A program made the translations under genes and the position numbers. This document shows, piece after piece, positions 5,371-12,589 of a stretch of 14,260 bases of DNA. The stretch spans positions 1 through 14,260 of the forward strand of contig CAMIIO010000024.1 of the NCBI GenBank assembly GCA_946221065.1, read 5' to 3'. This DNA comes from an uncultured Rothia sp. Its GTDB lineage: Bacteria > Actinomycetota > Actinomycetes > Actinomycetales > Micrococcaceae. The stretch's first letter is position 1. Each line of letters begins with the position of its first letter. The notes under the pieces are model-generated. The model was not told the origin of the DNA, did no database searches, and was given only the letters and a program-made list of their open reading frames with translations.

Positions 5371-7674
5371 ATGCCTGCCACACCTTTCACCACCGATTCC
5401 GCCCAGCCCGCCGGCGCCGGCGTCCATACCAGCGAGCGCATTATCAACCTGGAGATTGGCGGGATGACGTGCGCGTCTTGCGTGGGGCGTGTGGAGCGGA
5501 AGCTACGCAAGATTGAGGGCGTGAATCCGTCGGTGAACCTACCGTTGGAATCTGCTCGGGTGATTGTTCCGGCGGGTGTGAGTGATGAGAAGATTTTGAG
5601 CACGGTTGAGGGTGCTGGCTATACGGCTCGACTCAAGTCCGACGACGCTACCCCCGCCGTCGAGGATGAGCAGGATATGCGTTCGGTGGGTTCGTTGCGC
5701 CGTCGAATCTGGGTGTCGCTAATCTTTGCGGTGCCAGTGTTTTTGATGTCGATGTTCGCCACTTTTCAGTTCCCGAATTGGGGCTGGTGGGCGGCGGCGC
5801 TGGCGCTTCCGGTGGCAACATGGGCGGCGTGGCCTTTTCACCGTTCCACGCTGGTGAATCTGCGCCACGGCGGGTTCACGATGGACACCCTGATTTCGAT
5901 GGGCGTGGTAAGTAGCTACCTGTTTTCGTTCTGGCAGTTGTTGGCGGATCCTGGAATGACGGCGCACGCCGGGCACGGTATGGATCATCTGCTGTATTTT
6001 GATTCGGCAACCATGATTACGGTGTTTTTGCTGGCGGGGCGCTATATTGAGACACGTACTCAACAGCGTTCTTCGGAGGCGTTGCGTACTCTTTTGGATT
6101 TGGGGGCGAAGTCCGCGCGCGTTCTTCAAAACGGGCGTGAGGTGGATGTTCCGGTAAAGAATCTGTTACCGGATGATGAGTTTGTGGTGCGTCCGGGCGA
6201 GAAGATCGCCACCGACGGCGTGGTGGTTTCGGGCCGTTCCGCCGTCGATACGTCCCTGCTCACTGGTGAGTCCGTGCCCGTGGAGGTGGAGCCGGGTACC
6301 CAGGTGACGGGTGCGACCATCAATACTTCCGGTTCGCTGACGGTACGCGCTACTCGTGTGGGTTCGGAAACCACGCTGGCGCAGATGGGACGGATGGTTG
6401 CCGAGGCTCAGTCCACGAAGGCGCCGATTGCCCGGCTGGCAGATAGGGTTTCTGCGGTGTTTGTTCCCGTGGTGATCGGGTTGGCGCTACTGACGTTGGT
6501 GGGCTGGCTGGTCTTTACCGGGGACGTGAACCAGGCGTTCGTCGCGTCGGTGTCTGTGCTCGTGATTGCCTGCCCCTGCGCCCTAGGACTAGCAACGCCC
6601 ACTGCGCTTTTGGCGGGAACCAGCAGGGGTTCGCAGCTGGGTATTTTGATTCGTTCAGCGCAGGTTTTGGAGAGCACGCGCGCCCTGGACGCGATGGTAC
6701 TGGATAAGACCGGCACCGTGACCGAGGGTAAACTTGAGGTCCGCGACACCGTGGCTTTTCCGGGCGTCGAGCTGGGCACTGCGGAGGTTTTGCGGGTGGC
6801 GGCGTCGGTGGAGAATCGCTCCGAGCACCCCATCGCGCAGGCTATTTCCGGTGCAGCAGAGAACTCGTTCTATGAGGTTAGCGATTTTGAGTCCGCTCCC
6901 GGCGGAGGGGTACGCGGCACGGTTACATTGCATGACACAGATACACTGCCAAGCTCGAACAATCCCGCCGACACAACGACTTTGCGCGTGCTCGTGGGGC
7001 AACAGTCCTTCCTTGCCGGTGAGGGCGTTGAGCTTTCCTCGGAACAGGTTCGTAAACTTGTGAAGTACCAGGGACGCGGATTTACCACCGTGATCGTAGC
7101 TATCGACGACACCCCCGCCGGGCTTATCTGCCTGCAAGATACCCCCAAGCAGGACGCCGTCACCGCGCTCACCGAGCTAAAAGACCATGGCATTACCCCC
7201 GTGCTCCTCACCGGCGATGCCGAGCCGGTAGCGCGCGCCGTCGCCATCCAGGTGGGTATTGACCCCGCTCAGGTTTTTGCCGGCGTTTCCCCCGAAGATA
7301 AGGTGCGCAAGGTGGAAGAGCTACAGAACCAGGGCAAGCGCGTAGGCATGGTGGGTGATGGTGTGAACGACGCTGCCGCACTAGCACGCGCGAATCTGGG
7401 GATTGCGATGGGCTCGGGCACCGACGTCGCTATGGAAGCGGCTGATATTACCGTAATGCGCAATGACCTTGCCTCCATCCCCACCTCGATGAGGCTTTCC
7501 GAAACCACGCTACGGATTATTAAGTCCAACCTGTTTTGGGCGTTTGCCTACAACGCGGTAGCGATTCCCGTGGCGGCGGCGGGGTTGCTGAATCCGATGA
7601 TTGCGGCGGCGGCTATGGCGTTTAGCTCGGTGTTTGTGGTGCTGAACTCGCTACGGCTGCGCAGATTCCGCTAA
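5371..7674 (+). CDS. copA: Copper-exporting P1B-type ATPase CopA
   Basis: A 767-residue P1B-1 ATPase that pumps Cu(I) out of the cytosol. One N-terminal HMA domain has GMTCASC (31-37). The phosphatase loop has TGES (298-301), and the transmembrane metal site has CPC (401-403). The phosphorylated Asp lies in DKTGT (445-449), the SEHP nucleotide motif ends at 487, and the hinge is GDGVND (662-667). The Cu(I)-specific residues YN (727-728) and MAFSS (749-753) lie in the last two membrane helices, which separates it from Zn/Cd pumps. I place the start at ATG 5371, which has GAGGAG at 5358-5363 and a 7-base spacer; an in-frame TTG 15 bases upstream lacks such a site. It should receive Cu(I) from CopZ and be controlled by CsoR. 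Confidence 0.96.
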   Translation: MPATPFTTDSAQPAGAGVHTSERIINLEIGGMTCASCVGRVERKLRKIEGVNPSVNLPLESARVIVPAGVSDEKILSTVEGAGYTARLKSDDATPAVEDEQDMRSVGSLRRRIWVSLIFAVPVFLMSMFATFQFPNWGWWAAALALPVATWAAWPFHRSTLVNLRHGGFTMDTLISMGVVSSYLFSFWQLLADPGMTAHAGHGMDHLLYFDSATMITVFLLAGRYIETRTQQRSSEALRTLLDLGAKSARVLQNGREVDVPVKNLLPDDEFVVRPGEKIATDGVVVSGRSAVDTSLLTGESVPVEVEPGTQVTGATINTSGSLTVRATRVGSETTLAQMGRMVAEAQSTKAPIARLADRVSAVFVPVVIGLALLTLVGWLVFTGDVNQAFVASVSVLVIACPCALGLATPTALLAGTSRGSQLGILIRSAQVLESTRALDAMVLDKTGTVTEGKLEVRDTVAFPGVELGTAEVLRVAASVENRSEHPIAQAISGAAENSFYEVSDFESAPGGGVRGTVTLHDTDTLPSSNNPADTTTLRVLVGQQSFLAGEGVELSSEQVRKLVKYQGRGFTTVIVAIDDTPAGLICLQDTPKQDAVTALTELKDHGITPVLLTGDAEPVARAVAIQVGIDPAQVFAGVSPEDKVRKVEELQNQGKRVGMVGDGVNDAAALARANLGIAMGSGTDVAMEAADITVMRNDLASIPTSMRLSETTLRIIKSNLFWAFAYNAVAIPVAAAGLLNPMIAAAAMAFSSVFVVLNSLRLRRFR

Positions 7675-7681
7675 CTCTTTC

Positions 7682-7744
7682 CGTTGAGGTGTCAAAAATA
7701 TGCACTTTTTGGGTCAAAAAGTGCATATTTTTGACACCTCAACG
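7682..7744. terminator. Perfect 30-bp inverted repeat after copA (bidirectional terminator type)
   Basis: The arms 7682-7711 and 7715-7744 are perfect complements around the 3-base loop GGT. An inner stem is flanked by AAAAAT on the left and ATTTTTG on the right, giving a T tract after the inner hairpin on either strand, and an outer pair TTGAGGTGTC/GACACCTCAA surrounds it. It starts 8 bases after the copA stop. The outer arms recur at 9542-9599. Confidence 0.85.
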
Positions 7745-7885
7745 TACAGGTACGGAAAAAATCGTGACAAACCCACCCCAAACGCCGTCTAACCTATGGC
7801 GGTACTTCCCTGACGCAATCGACCAATTACCTCACGGAGGTATCGCCACCTCGATCACCCGCAACCACCACGGCGAAAGACACTT

Positions 7886-8452
7886 TTGGCACCCTTTTCC
7901 CCTGAATCCTCAGAACATTCTGACGCGATTCTGTGCGAGCGCGCCGGCGACGGAGACGCCATCGCTTTCCAAACACTTATCCGCAGGCACGCGCCCACCA
8001 TGCGCGCCTACGCCATCCGACTCACCGGTAGCCGTGCCGACGCCGACGACGTCCTCCAGGAAACCTTTATCCGCGCCTGGGAAAAAATTAGTACCGTCGA
8101 AGACCCGGCGAAAGCTAAAAACTGGCTCATGACGCTCACTACTCGCAAAGCCATAGACCACATTCGTCGGCGGAAAGATACGGTAGAGCTTGACTCTATC
8201 GAGGCACAGAGCACCGCCGAATCCACGGTGGACCCGGAGCAGAGCGCGATTACCGGCTCACAGCTGGGCGCACTCAATGAGCTCCTTAAAACACTTCCCC
8301 TCGAACAACAACAGATTTGGGCCATGCGAGAGATCGGTGGCTTCACCTATAAAAAGATCGCTGAAGAATTAAGCCTCCCGGAAGCAACGGTGCGGGGCAG
8401 GCTAGCTCGGGCGCGAGCAACTCTGCTGAAAGGTATGGCGAGTTGGAACTAA
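7886..8452 (+). CDS. ECF-type RNA polymerase sigma factor
   Basis: A 188-residue two-domain sigma-70 family protein. Region 2 spans about 20-98 and includes DADDVLQETFIRAWEKI (52-68), the core-binding and -10-reading helix. Region 4 spans about 125-185, with the -35-reading helix-turn-helix in FTYKKIAEELSLPEATVRGR. Regions 1 and 3 are absent, as in ECF sigma factors. The start is uncertain: TTG 7886 is the only usable codon near the conserved N-terminus. An upstream ATG (7796) runs into a stop at 7811, and the site GAAAG before TTG is weak. The next gene overlaps its end by 10 bases and encodes a zinc-finger anti-sigma protein, so this sigma factor is probably held inactive by it. I saw no convincing ECF-type promoter between 7745 and 7885. 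Confidence 0.88.
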   Translation: MAPFSPESSEHSDAILCERAGDGDAIAFQTLIRRHAPTMRAYAIRLTGSRADADDVLQETFIRAWEKISTVEDPAKAKNWLMTLTTRKAIDHIRRRKDTVELDSIEAQSTAESTVDPEQSAITGSQLGALNELLKTLPLEQQQIWAMREIGGFTYKKIAEELSLPEATVRGRLARARATLLKGMASWN

Positions 8453-9030
8453 AAGACAATTGCGCAACCCCACTGGAATCGCTCACACAGTGGTTACGCG
8501 ACGAAAACGCCGGGGTACGTACCGCAGAACACCGCAACCTCACCCAACACACTGCCGATTGCGGCAAGTGCGCCGAGACTCTTGCCGAGCTTCGGGCACT
8601 TCGGCTAGCCACCGAAGAGCTCGTTTCCACGGAAATTGCCGAGCAGAGCAAAGACACCTCCTGGTTGGACACGCTCATGAGCAATATGGTGTTTGAAGCC
8701 AGAGCCGGCAGGGCTATTCCGCTCCGTGCCGAATACACCGTGGATTCTTTCTCCGTCTCTGAGGGAGCGCTGATTTCCGCAGTGCGTTATGCGGCAGACC
8801 AGCTTGAGGGAATTGTGATTGGTAGGTGCCAGCTCGTGGGAAACGTGGAAAACGCCGAAGCAAAAATTACAGTCAATGCCACGGCCTCGGCAGAGTTTGG
8901 TATTGACGCCCTTGTTGCGGCCCAGTCTTTAGAGCATGTGATTCAAAAGGAACTGGAAAGGGTAGCGCACTTACGCCCCGAGTCTATTAACGTGGTGGTA
9001 GGCGACTTTTTTGAAAAGTCCAGCGCATAA
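8443..9030 (+). CDS. Zinc-finger anti-sigma factor fused to an Asp23/Gls24-like domain
   Basis: A 195-residue soluble protein with no membrane segment. Residues 1-65 resemble a zinc-binding anti-sigma (ZAS) domain, with a HxxxCxxC motif (His36, Cys40, Cys43) followed by a helix. Residues about 97-190 look like an Asp23/Gls24 domain: a VSEGALISAVRYAADQLEG segment (105-123), then beta and helix elements ending VINVVVGDF-like (SINVVVGDF, 181-189). TTG 8443 has GAAAGG at 8428-8433 with 9 bases between and overlaps the sigma gene, which points to coupled translation and a direct sigma partner. Inferred role: it sequesters the upstream sigma factor, with the Asp23-like part sensing or tethering to envelope-associated Asp23 proteins. 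The zinc-finger call is firm by motif; the Asp23 call is by pattern and should be checked by profile search. Confidence 0.75.
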   Translation: MELKDNCATPLESLTQWLRDENAGVRTAEHRNLTQHTADCGKCAETLAELRALRLATEELVSTEIAEQSKDTSWLDTLMSNMVFEARAGRAIPLRAEYTVDSFSVSEGALISAVRYAADQLEGIVIGRCQLVGNVENAEAKITVNATASAEFGIDALVAAQSLEHVIQKELERVAHLRPESINVVVGDFFEKSSA

Positions 9031-9062
9031 ATACCCCCTTACCCACACCCGAGAGGAACACG

Positions 9063-9533
9063 ATGAGTAACCGGCAGGTCTACATTGAACCTCTGAGCGA
9101 CACCTCCGAACTCACCGCCGAAGCTCGGGCACTCACCGAAGCAGTGTTGCAGGTTCCCGGTGTGGAGGGTTTGTATTCTAGGGTAAGTGCCTCCGGGAAG
9201 GTTGCTCGGGCATTGGGGGCTGCGGCAGCCACGGTACGTTCAGCGGTGACCGACCTACTCACCCCCGACGACGCACCCGCCTCCGGGAGCGCGGGCAATT
9301 CCGGCGGTTCCAGCGATTCCGGGAGCGAGTCAGAGGCAGATGCGGGTAGTGCAGAAACCCAGTCAGAGGGCAGGAAACAGCAGAACCATACCGGGGGTGG
9401 CACCCAGGTTTTTGTACGTATCGGGACCGCGCGTGACGTCGTCGTTACGGAAACCGCACAGCAGGTTGCCCGTGTGATTCGGGAGCACTTGGGTGAGAAC
9501 GTGGAAATAACTTTGGACGTTGTTCAGGCGTAG
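9063..9533 (+). CDS. Asp23/Gls24-like protein split by a Ser/Gly-rich linker
   Basis: A 156-residue protein. Residues 18-63 (helix, then VPGVEGLYSRVSASGKVARA) resemble the first half of an Asp23/Gls24 domain, where a V-x-GV turn is characteristic. Residues 113-156 (TQVFVRIGTARDVVVTE, then AQQVARVIREHL, then VEITLDVV) resemble the second half. Between them lie about 45 residues of Ser, Gly, Ala, Asp and Glu, probably disordered. ATG 9063 has GAGAGGA at 9051-9057. It lies 32 bases after the anti-sigma gene and ends before a strong terminator hairpin, so sigma factor, anti-sigma and this gene likely make one operon. Known Asp23 proteins in Firmicutes coat the inner membrane face under alkaline or envelope stress; a similar role here is inference. 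Confidence 0.65.
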   Translation: MSNRQVYIEPLSDTSELTAEARALTEAVLQVPGVEGLYSRVSASGKVARALGAAAATVRSAVTDLLTPDDAPASGSAGNSGGSSDSGSESEADAGSAETQSEGRKQQNHTGGGTQVFVRIGTARDVVVTETAQQVARVIREHLGENVEITLDVVQA

Positions 9534-9541
9534 TTAAAGTG

Positions 9542-9599
9542 TTGAGGTATCAAAAATGGCTGAAAATTCCGCGATTTTCAGCCATTTTTGATACCTCAA
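9542..9599. terminator. Perfect 26-bp inverted repeat between convergent genes (bidirectional terminator)
   Basis: The arms 9542-9567 and 9574-9599 pair perfectly around a 6-base loop. An inner stem (GGCTGAAAAT and complement) is flanked by AAAAAT and ATTTTTG, with outer arms TTGAGGTATC/GATACCTCAA. It lies between the stop codons of two convergent genes, where a two-way terminator is expected. It shares outer arms and layout with 7682-7744. Confidence 0.88.
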
Positions 9600-9611
9600 G
9601 GTAAGAGGGAG

Positions 9612-9935
9612 CTAGTTCTCCTTCTTCTGCGCTTCACGTTCACGGCGGGCCTTAGCCTCCGCATACAGCTTTGCCGAGGAACGATTAATACCGGTTCCCT
9701 GCCCCAGCTCGGGGTCATTAGGTTTCTCCACCAGAATCAAGGTGGCACACAAAACCAGGGTTACCACGAACACCGCGCCGGCAATAGTCAGTGCAAGCAA
9801 CCACTGGGGCTGATTATTTGTTCCGCCCGTCGCCGTCATCAGTGTGCCAAAGAAAGCAACCACCGCCAGCACGGCAGCCATTACTAGCGGGCCTGTTACC
9901 TGTTCCTTTAAGCCACGAGGGCGATTTTCAGCCAC
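9612..9935 (-). CDS. Small two-helix membrane protein, function unknown
   Basis: A 107-residue protein with two predicted membrane helices (about 17-37 and 45-69) joined by a short polar loop, and a charged C-terminal tail (AKLYAEAKARREREAQKKEN, 88-107) likely to form a basic helix. By the positive-inside rule both ends should be cytosolic. I do not recognise the family. The start is GTG 9935, preceded by AAGGAG in a good position; the ATG overlapping it is in another frame. It is tail to tail with the Asp23-like gene across the shared terminator and about 100 bases downstream of the other minus-strand membrane gene, so co-transcription with that gene is possible. Confidence 0.75.
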   Translation of the reverse strand: MAENRPRGLKEQVTGPLVMAAVLAVVAFFGTLMTATGGTNNQPQWLLALTIAGAVFVVTLVLCATLILVEKPNDPELGQGTGINRSSAKLYAEAKARREREAQKKEN

Positions 9936-10033
9936 ATGCTCTCCTTACCTACATCTATTCGTACCAGTCTACGCGGTGACACATAGTCAGCTAAACCCTC
10001 TGCCGGTGAGTATTCCGAAACTTCTTTACACCG

Positions 10034-10756
10034 CTAACTCTCCGCACGCGGGCTCTTAGACCGCATACCCAGCGCCCCCAGTAGCAAAAAGACACCGGCG
10101 ATAATCGCACCACCACCCAAAGTACCGGTGATTGCCTTAGTGCCAATGTCGCTCGTAATCATCAGCGCCAGCGAAGTAAAAGTTAGCACCAAGCCCTCAA
10201 TCTGCCAGTCTTTCGCAATCAGCAAGCGGTCCTTCAGGCGCATTCCCAGCAGAATCTTAAAAATCCCTACCGCCCCCAGAACCAGGCAGGTAATGACCGT
10301 GAACAGCACATTGTGCGGGGTAAGAATGCCGAGCAGCACCGCGGCGGCTCCCAGCACCATTGCCAGCGACTCTAGAGACTTCCCCGCCGCAGAATCCAGG
10401 CTTTTCATGGGGCGAGAAAACATCGCTTGCGAAAGCCCCAGACTCAACAGCAGCAGTCCCGTAAAAACGGTGAGCCCAACCTCGGTAGGTTGCTGCCAAA
10501 AAATAGTGAACACACCGCACACCAGGTACACCAGCGCCCCAACCAGCGCGGGAGTAGCAAATCTGGCATCCGGGGTTTCGACGACGTCGCCCCGCGTGTT
10601 TCCGCTACTATCGCGGCTTGACGCATGAGGGGCAGAGATCCGTACCGGCTGACTAACGTTGCTAGGCTCAGCAGTCTCTGGAGTATCAGAGGTCTTGGAA
10701 GCCTCCGGGGCAAGATCTGAGGGCGAAGAAGAATGGTGATTCTGGAGAGTACTCAT
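10034..10756 (-). CDS. Six-helix membrane protein with disordered N-terminus (HdeD/DUF308-like)
   Basis: A 240-residue protein. Residues 1-65 are rich in Ser, Pro, Thr and Asp/Glu with no hydrophobic stretch, so they are a cytosolic disordered tail. Six hydrophobic helices follow (about 68-87, 93-113, 129-146, 149-171, 185-201, 208-230), arranged as three pairs with a short basic C-terminus. The paired-helix pattern with Gly-rich ends resembles HdeD/DUF308 membrane proteins, but I see no diagnostic motif, so this is a weak assignment. The gene starts at ATG 10756 with no visible ribosome binding site, so a very short leader is possible. Its direction is divergent from the Rib-domain surface protein gene. 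Confidence 0.7.
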   Translation of the reverse strand: MSTLQNHHSSSPSDLAPEASKTSDTPETAEPSNVSQPVRISAPHASSRDSSGNTRGDVVETPDARFATPALVGALVYLVCGVFTIFWQQPTEVGLTVFTGLLLLSLGLSQAMFSRPMKSLDSAAGKSLESLAMVLGAAAVLLGILTPHNVLFTVITCLVLGAVGIFKILLGMRLKDRLLIAKDWQIEGLVLTFTSLALMITSDIGTKAITGTLGGGAIIAGVFLLLGALGMRSKSPRAES

Positions 10757-10803
10757 GTATTAAGGGTATCGAACGCCCCTGCGGATTACCCGCCCAAAAC
10801 CCC

Positions 10804-10858
10804 ACGCACTAGCGCAAATCAAGGGGGTCTGCGCAAAACACACCCCTAAATAGTGCGT
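10804..10858. repeat. Inverted repeat in the divergent intergenic region
   Basis: ACGCACTA (10804-10811) pairs with TAGTGCGT (10851-10858). Inside it, AGGGG (10822-10826) can pair with CCCCT (10843-10847). The whole gap 10757-10959 has no gene. It also holds a 7-base stem CAGAATT/AATTCTG (10887-10906) and the ribosome binding site AGAGGA of the next gene. The gap must carry the promoters of two divergent genes, and the repeat could be a shared operator. Confidence 0.5.
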
Positions 10859-10959
10859 AGCGCCGGATTAAATTGCTCCAGGATGGCAGAATTATTAAAA
10901 ATTCTGGCTCGAATTTTGCTCGCTTCGCACCCGAGCCCATTCACTTTTAGAGGAACATT

Positions 10960-11673
10960 ATGCATGCACGTCATTTCCTTACCGTACCGCTGAGTCGTGG
11001 TGCGGGGGTTGTTGCGCTGGGCACCACAGCCATTACCTTACCGGGACTTTTTGTGGGAGCCCCGGCGTATGCGGCGACGTCGCCATCTTCCACTTCACTG
11101 AACGAGGTCTATAACCCGCAGTGGGAGTCCGTTACCGCAGAACCGGGGCAACACATTACTCTGCCCTACGCCGGCACTACTATGAATGGCACAACTACGG
11201 TTCACGCAGATTTTCCTGCTCAATGGAACGTTAGCTACGACAAAGCGACCTCCAGCTTTACTGCCGTGGTACCCGCAAACGCTATAGCCCAAACCGCTCA
11301 CCTTGCCGTGACTATTACCTACGCGGATGGTTCTCAGGACGTAGCAACCCCCACCGTCAAGGTACTTGCCCCTGCCCGGGCGTCCGAAACCACGGCTGCT
11401 GTGGCGCCCGGCCACGGCGGCGGAGGTGGAAAAGGAAGCGGCACCACAGAGCAGGACATCTTAGCTCCCGCGCCCTGGCTAAACACGCTTTCCAGCGAAC
11501 AGCAGATGACGGATCAGGCAGATGTCGAATCCACTGCGCTTGTCTCAGATTCTAATACCATTCAGAATTCTCAGAGTAAAGTTTCTAGTATTCTTCCTTT
11601 TATACTTATTACTACGGGAGCCGCCATATTTGCTTTTCGACCAGCTTGGATGCGTAAAAATCCAAAAAGGTAG
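10960..11673 (+). CDS. Secreted, membrane-anchored surface protein with one Rib-type (YPDGS) domain
   Basis: A 237-residue protein. A signal peptide occupies residues 1-38 (basic start, hydrophobic stretch, cleavage likely after APAYA). Residues about 50-136 form one Rib/alpha-like repeat domain: YNPQWESVTAEPGQHITLPY at the start, then WNVSYDKATSSFTAVVP, then the variant YADGSQDV of the YPDGS box. A Gly-rich spacer (151-161) and a polar low-complexity stretch follow. It ends in a membrane helix (about 210-226) with a basic tail, RPAWMRKNPKR. I see no LPxTG sorting motif before that helix, so it probably stays in the membrane and is not sortase-linked. Rib domains act as rigid surface spacers, often in adhesins. 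ATG 10960 has AGAGGA upstream. The last 150 bases are notably more AT-rich than the front. Confidence 0.75.
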   Translation: MHARHFLTVPLSRGAGVVALGTTAITLPGLFVGAPAYAATSPSSTSLNEVYNPQWESVTAEPGQHITLPYAGTTMNGTTTVHADFPAQWNVSYDKATSSFTAVVPANAIAQTAHLAVTITYADGSQDVATPTVKVLAPARASETTAAVAPGHGGGGGKGSGTTEQDILAPAPWLNTLSSEQQMTDQADVESTALVSDSNTIQNSQSKVSSILPFILITTGAAIFAFRPAWMRKNPKR

Positions 11674-11689
11674 ATTTGTATATATAAAT

Positions 11690-12271
11690 TTACCGCGGCA
11701 TCTTTGTCAACAAATATTCCAGTCGCGATTCAGAAACCATTGGATAGTTTTCTAATACCAACTCTTTAGTTAAGTTATATTTATTCCCCCAAGCCATGGT
11801 CAAAGCGCAAACTTCTGTAAAATATCGACCAAAATTTTCAATAGTATCAACAGGAGTATTATCAACCAAAGAAATATTAGGTGAACAATTTAATTTAGAA
11901 AGAAGTGCATCATTTACAAAAGTAAGAAACATGCACAATCCATCCTCTGGAGTCTTCTCTTCAATCATCACTTCTGGGTTTCTAAAACTATGTATTTGGG
12001 AAGCTTTTTCAACCAAATAGACTGTAGCAGGCACACCGCTTTGCTGCTGAATGGCACATCCCCCATAAAGAAAGTTTTTAATGGATATACCATCACCCAC
12101 GGGGATAAAATCACCCATCATATAGCTATAAATTAAATCAAGATAGTCTTCAGGAACTCCAGCTTCAAAAAAATTCTGGAGGATAGCCTCTAAATCTTTT
12201 CCTTGAGTCAATGAATCAATACATTCATCAACCTGCCGACTCATATATTTATATTCGCTAAAAGTATGCAT
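11690..12271 (-). CDS. AT-rich orphan protein, unknown function
   Basis: A 193-residue soluble, mildly acidic protein with no signal peptide or membrane helix. I recognise no family. Visible features are an N-terminal helical part (EYKYMSRQVDECIDSLTQGK), a Gly/Cys segment (KNFLYGGCAIQQQSGVPATV) and a helical C-terminal part. Four cysteines are spread through the protein (positions about 17, 72, 113 and 129) plus one near 156. ATG 12271 is preceded by AGGTGGAT. Its base composition is far more AT-rich than neighbouring genes on either side apart from the flanking AT-rich gap, which argues for horizontal transfer. It lies tail to tail with the surface protein gene, 16 bases apart. An immunity-type or phage-defence cargo gene is conceivable but nothing in the sequence shows it. 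Confidence 0.65.
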   Translation of the reverse strand: MHTFSEYKYMSRQVDECIDSLTQGKDLEAILQNFFEAGVPEDYLDLIYSYMMGDFIPVGDGISIKNFLYGGCAIQQQSGVPATVYLVEKASQIHSFRNPEVMIEEKTPEDGLCMFLTFVNDALLSKLNCSPNISLVDNTPVDTIENFGRYFTEVCALTMAWGNKYNLTKELVLENYPMVSESRLEYLLTKMPR

Positions 12272-12589
12272 TTATCCATCCACCTAAACAGTAAAAATAA
12301 TCCCTCTTCAGCTAATTATAATAGAGTAAATGGACTTTAGCAAAACCGTTGCAAAAACAAAGAGAGATGCTTTCCTCTAGGGATGCAGAGAAGTCAACTT
12401 CTAACAAAGATAAATTTATTATGTCAATTCATATATCCACAATATGTAGGTAATTTTAGTGACACAATGACTTCTTAATAGCTTAACATATAGAAAATAG
12501 TAAAAGCACTAAGCTTCTCTTAGATAAGAATTTTTCACTCACACTCATGTGCCTACAGCAAAAACTAGCCCCCTAAGGAAGTTACCCAA
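12272..12589. other. AT-rich gap between divergent genes
   Basis: No open frame of useful length is visible. The stretch is AT-rich like the orphan gene to its left and must contain the promoters of that gene (leftward) and of the Roadblock-like gene (rightward). I could not pick a promoter with confidence. The ribosome binding site AAGGAA (12575-12580) serves the next gene. Confidence 0.5.

Noticed and set aside
7689..8132. A 147-codon plus-strand open frame after copA
   Set aside because: It begins inside the 30-bp inverted repeat and overlaps the sigma gene in another frame; no protein-like pattern.
10804..10858. A terminator for the six-helix membrane gene or surface gene
   Set aside because: It lies upstream of both divergent genes and has no T tract, so I list it only as an inverted repeat.
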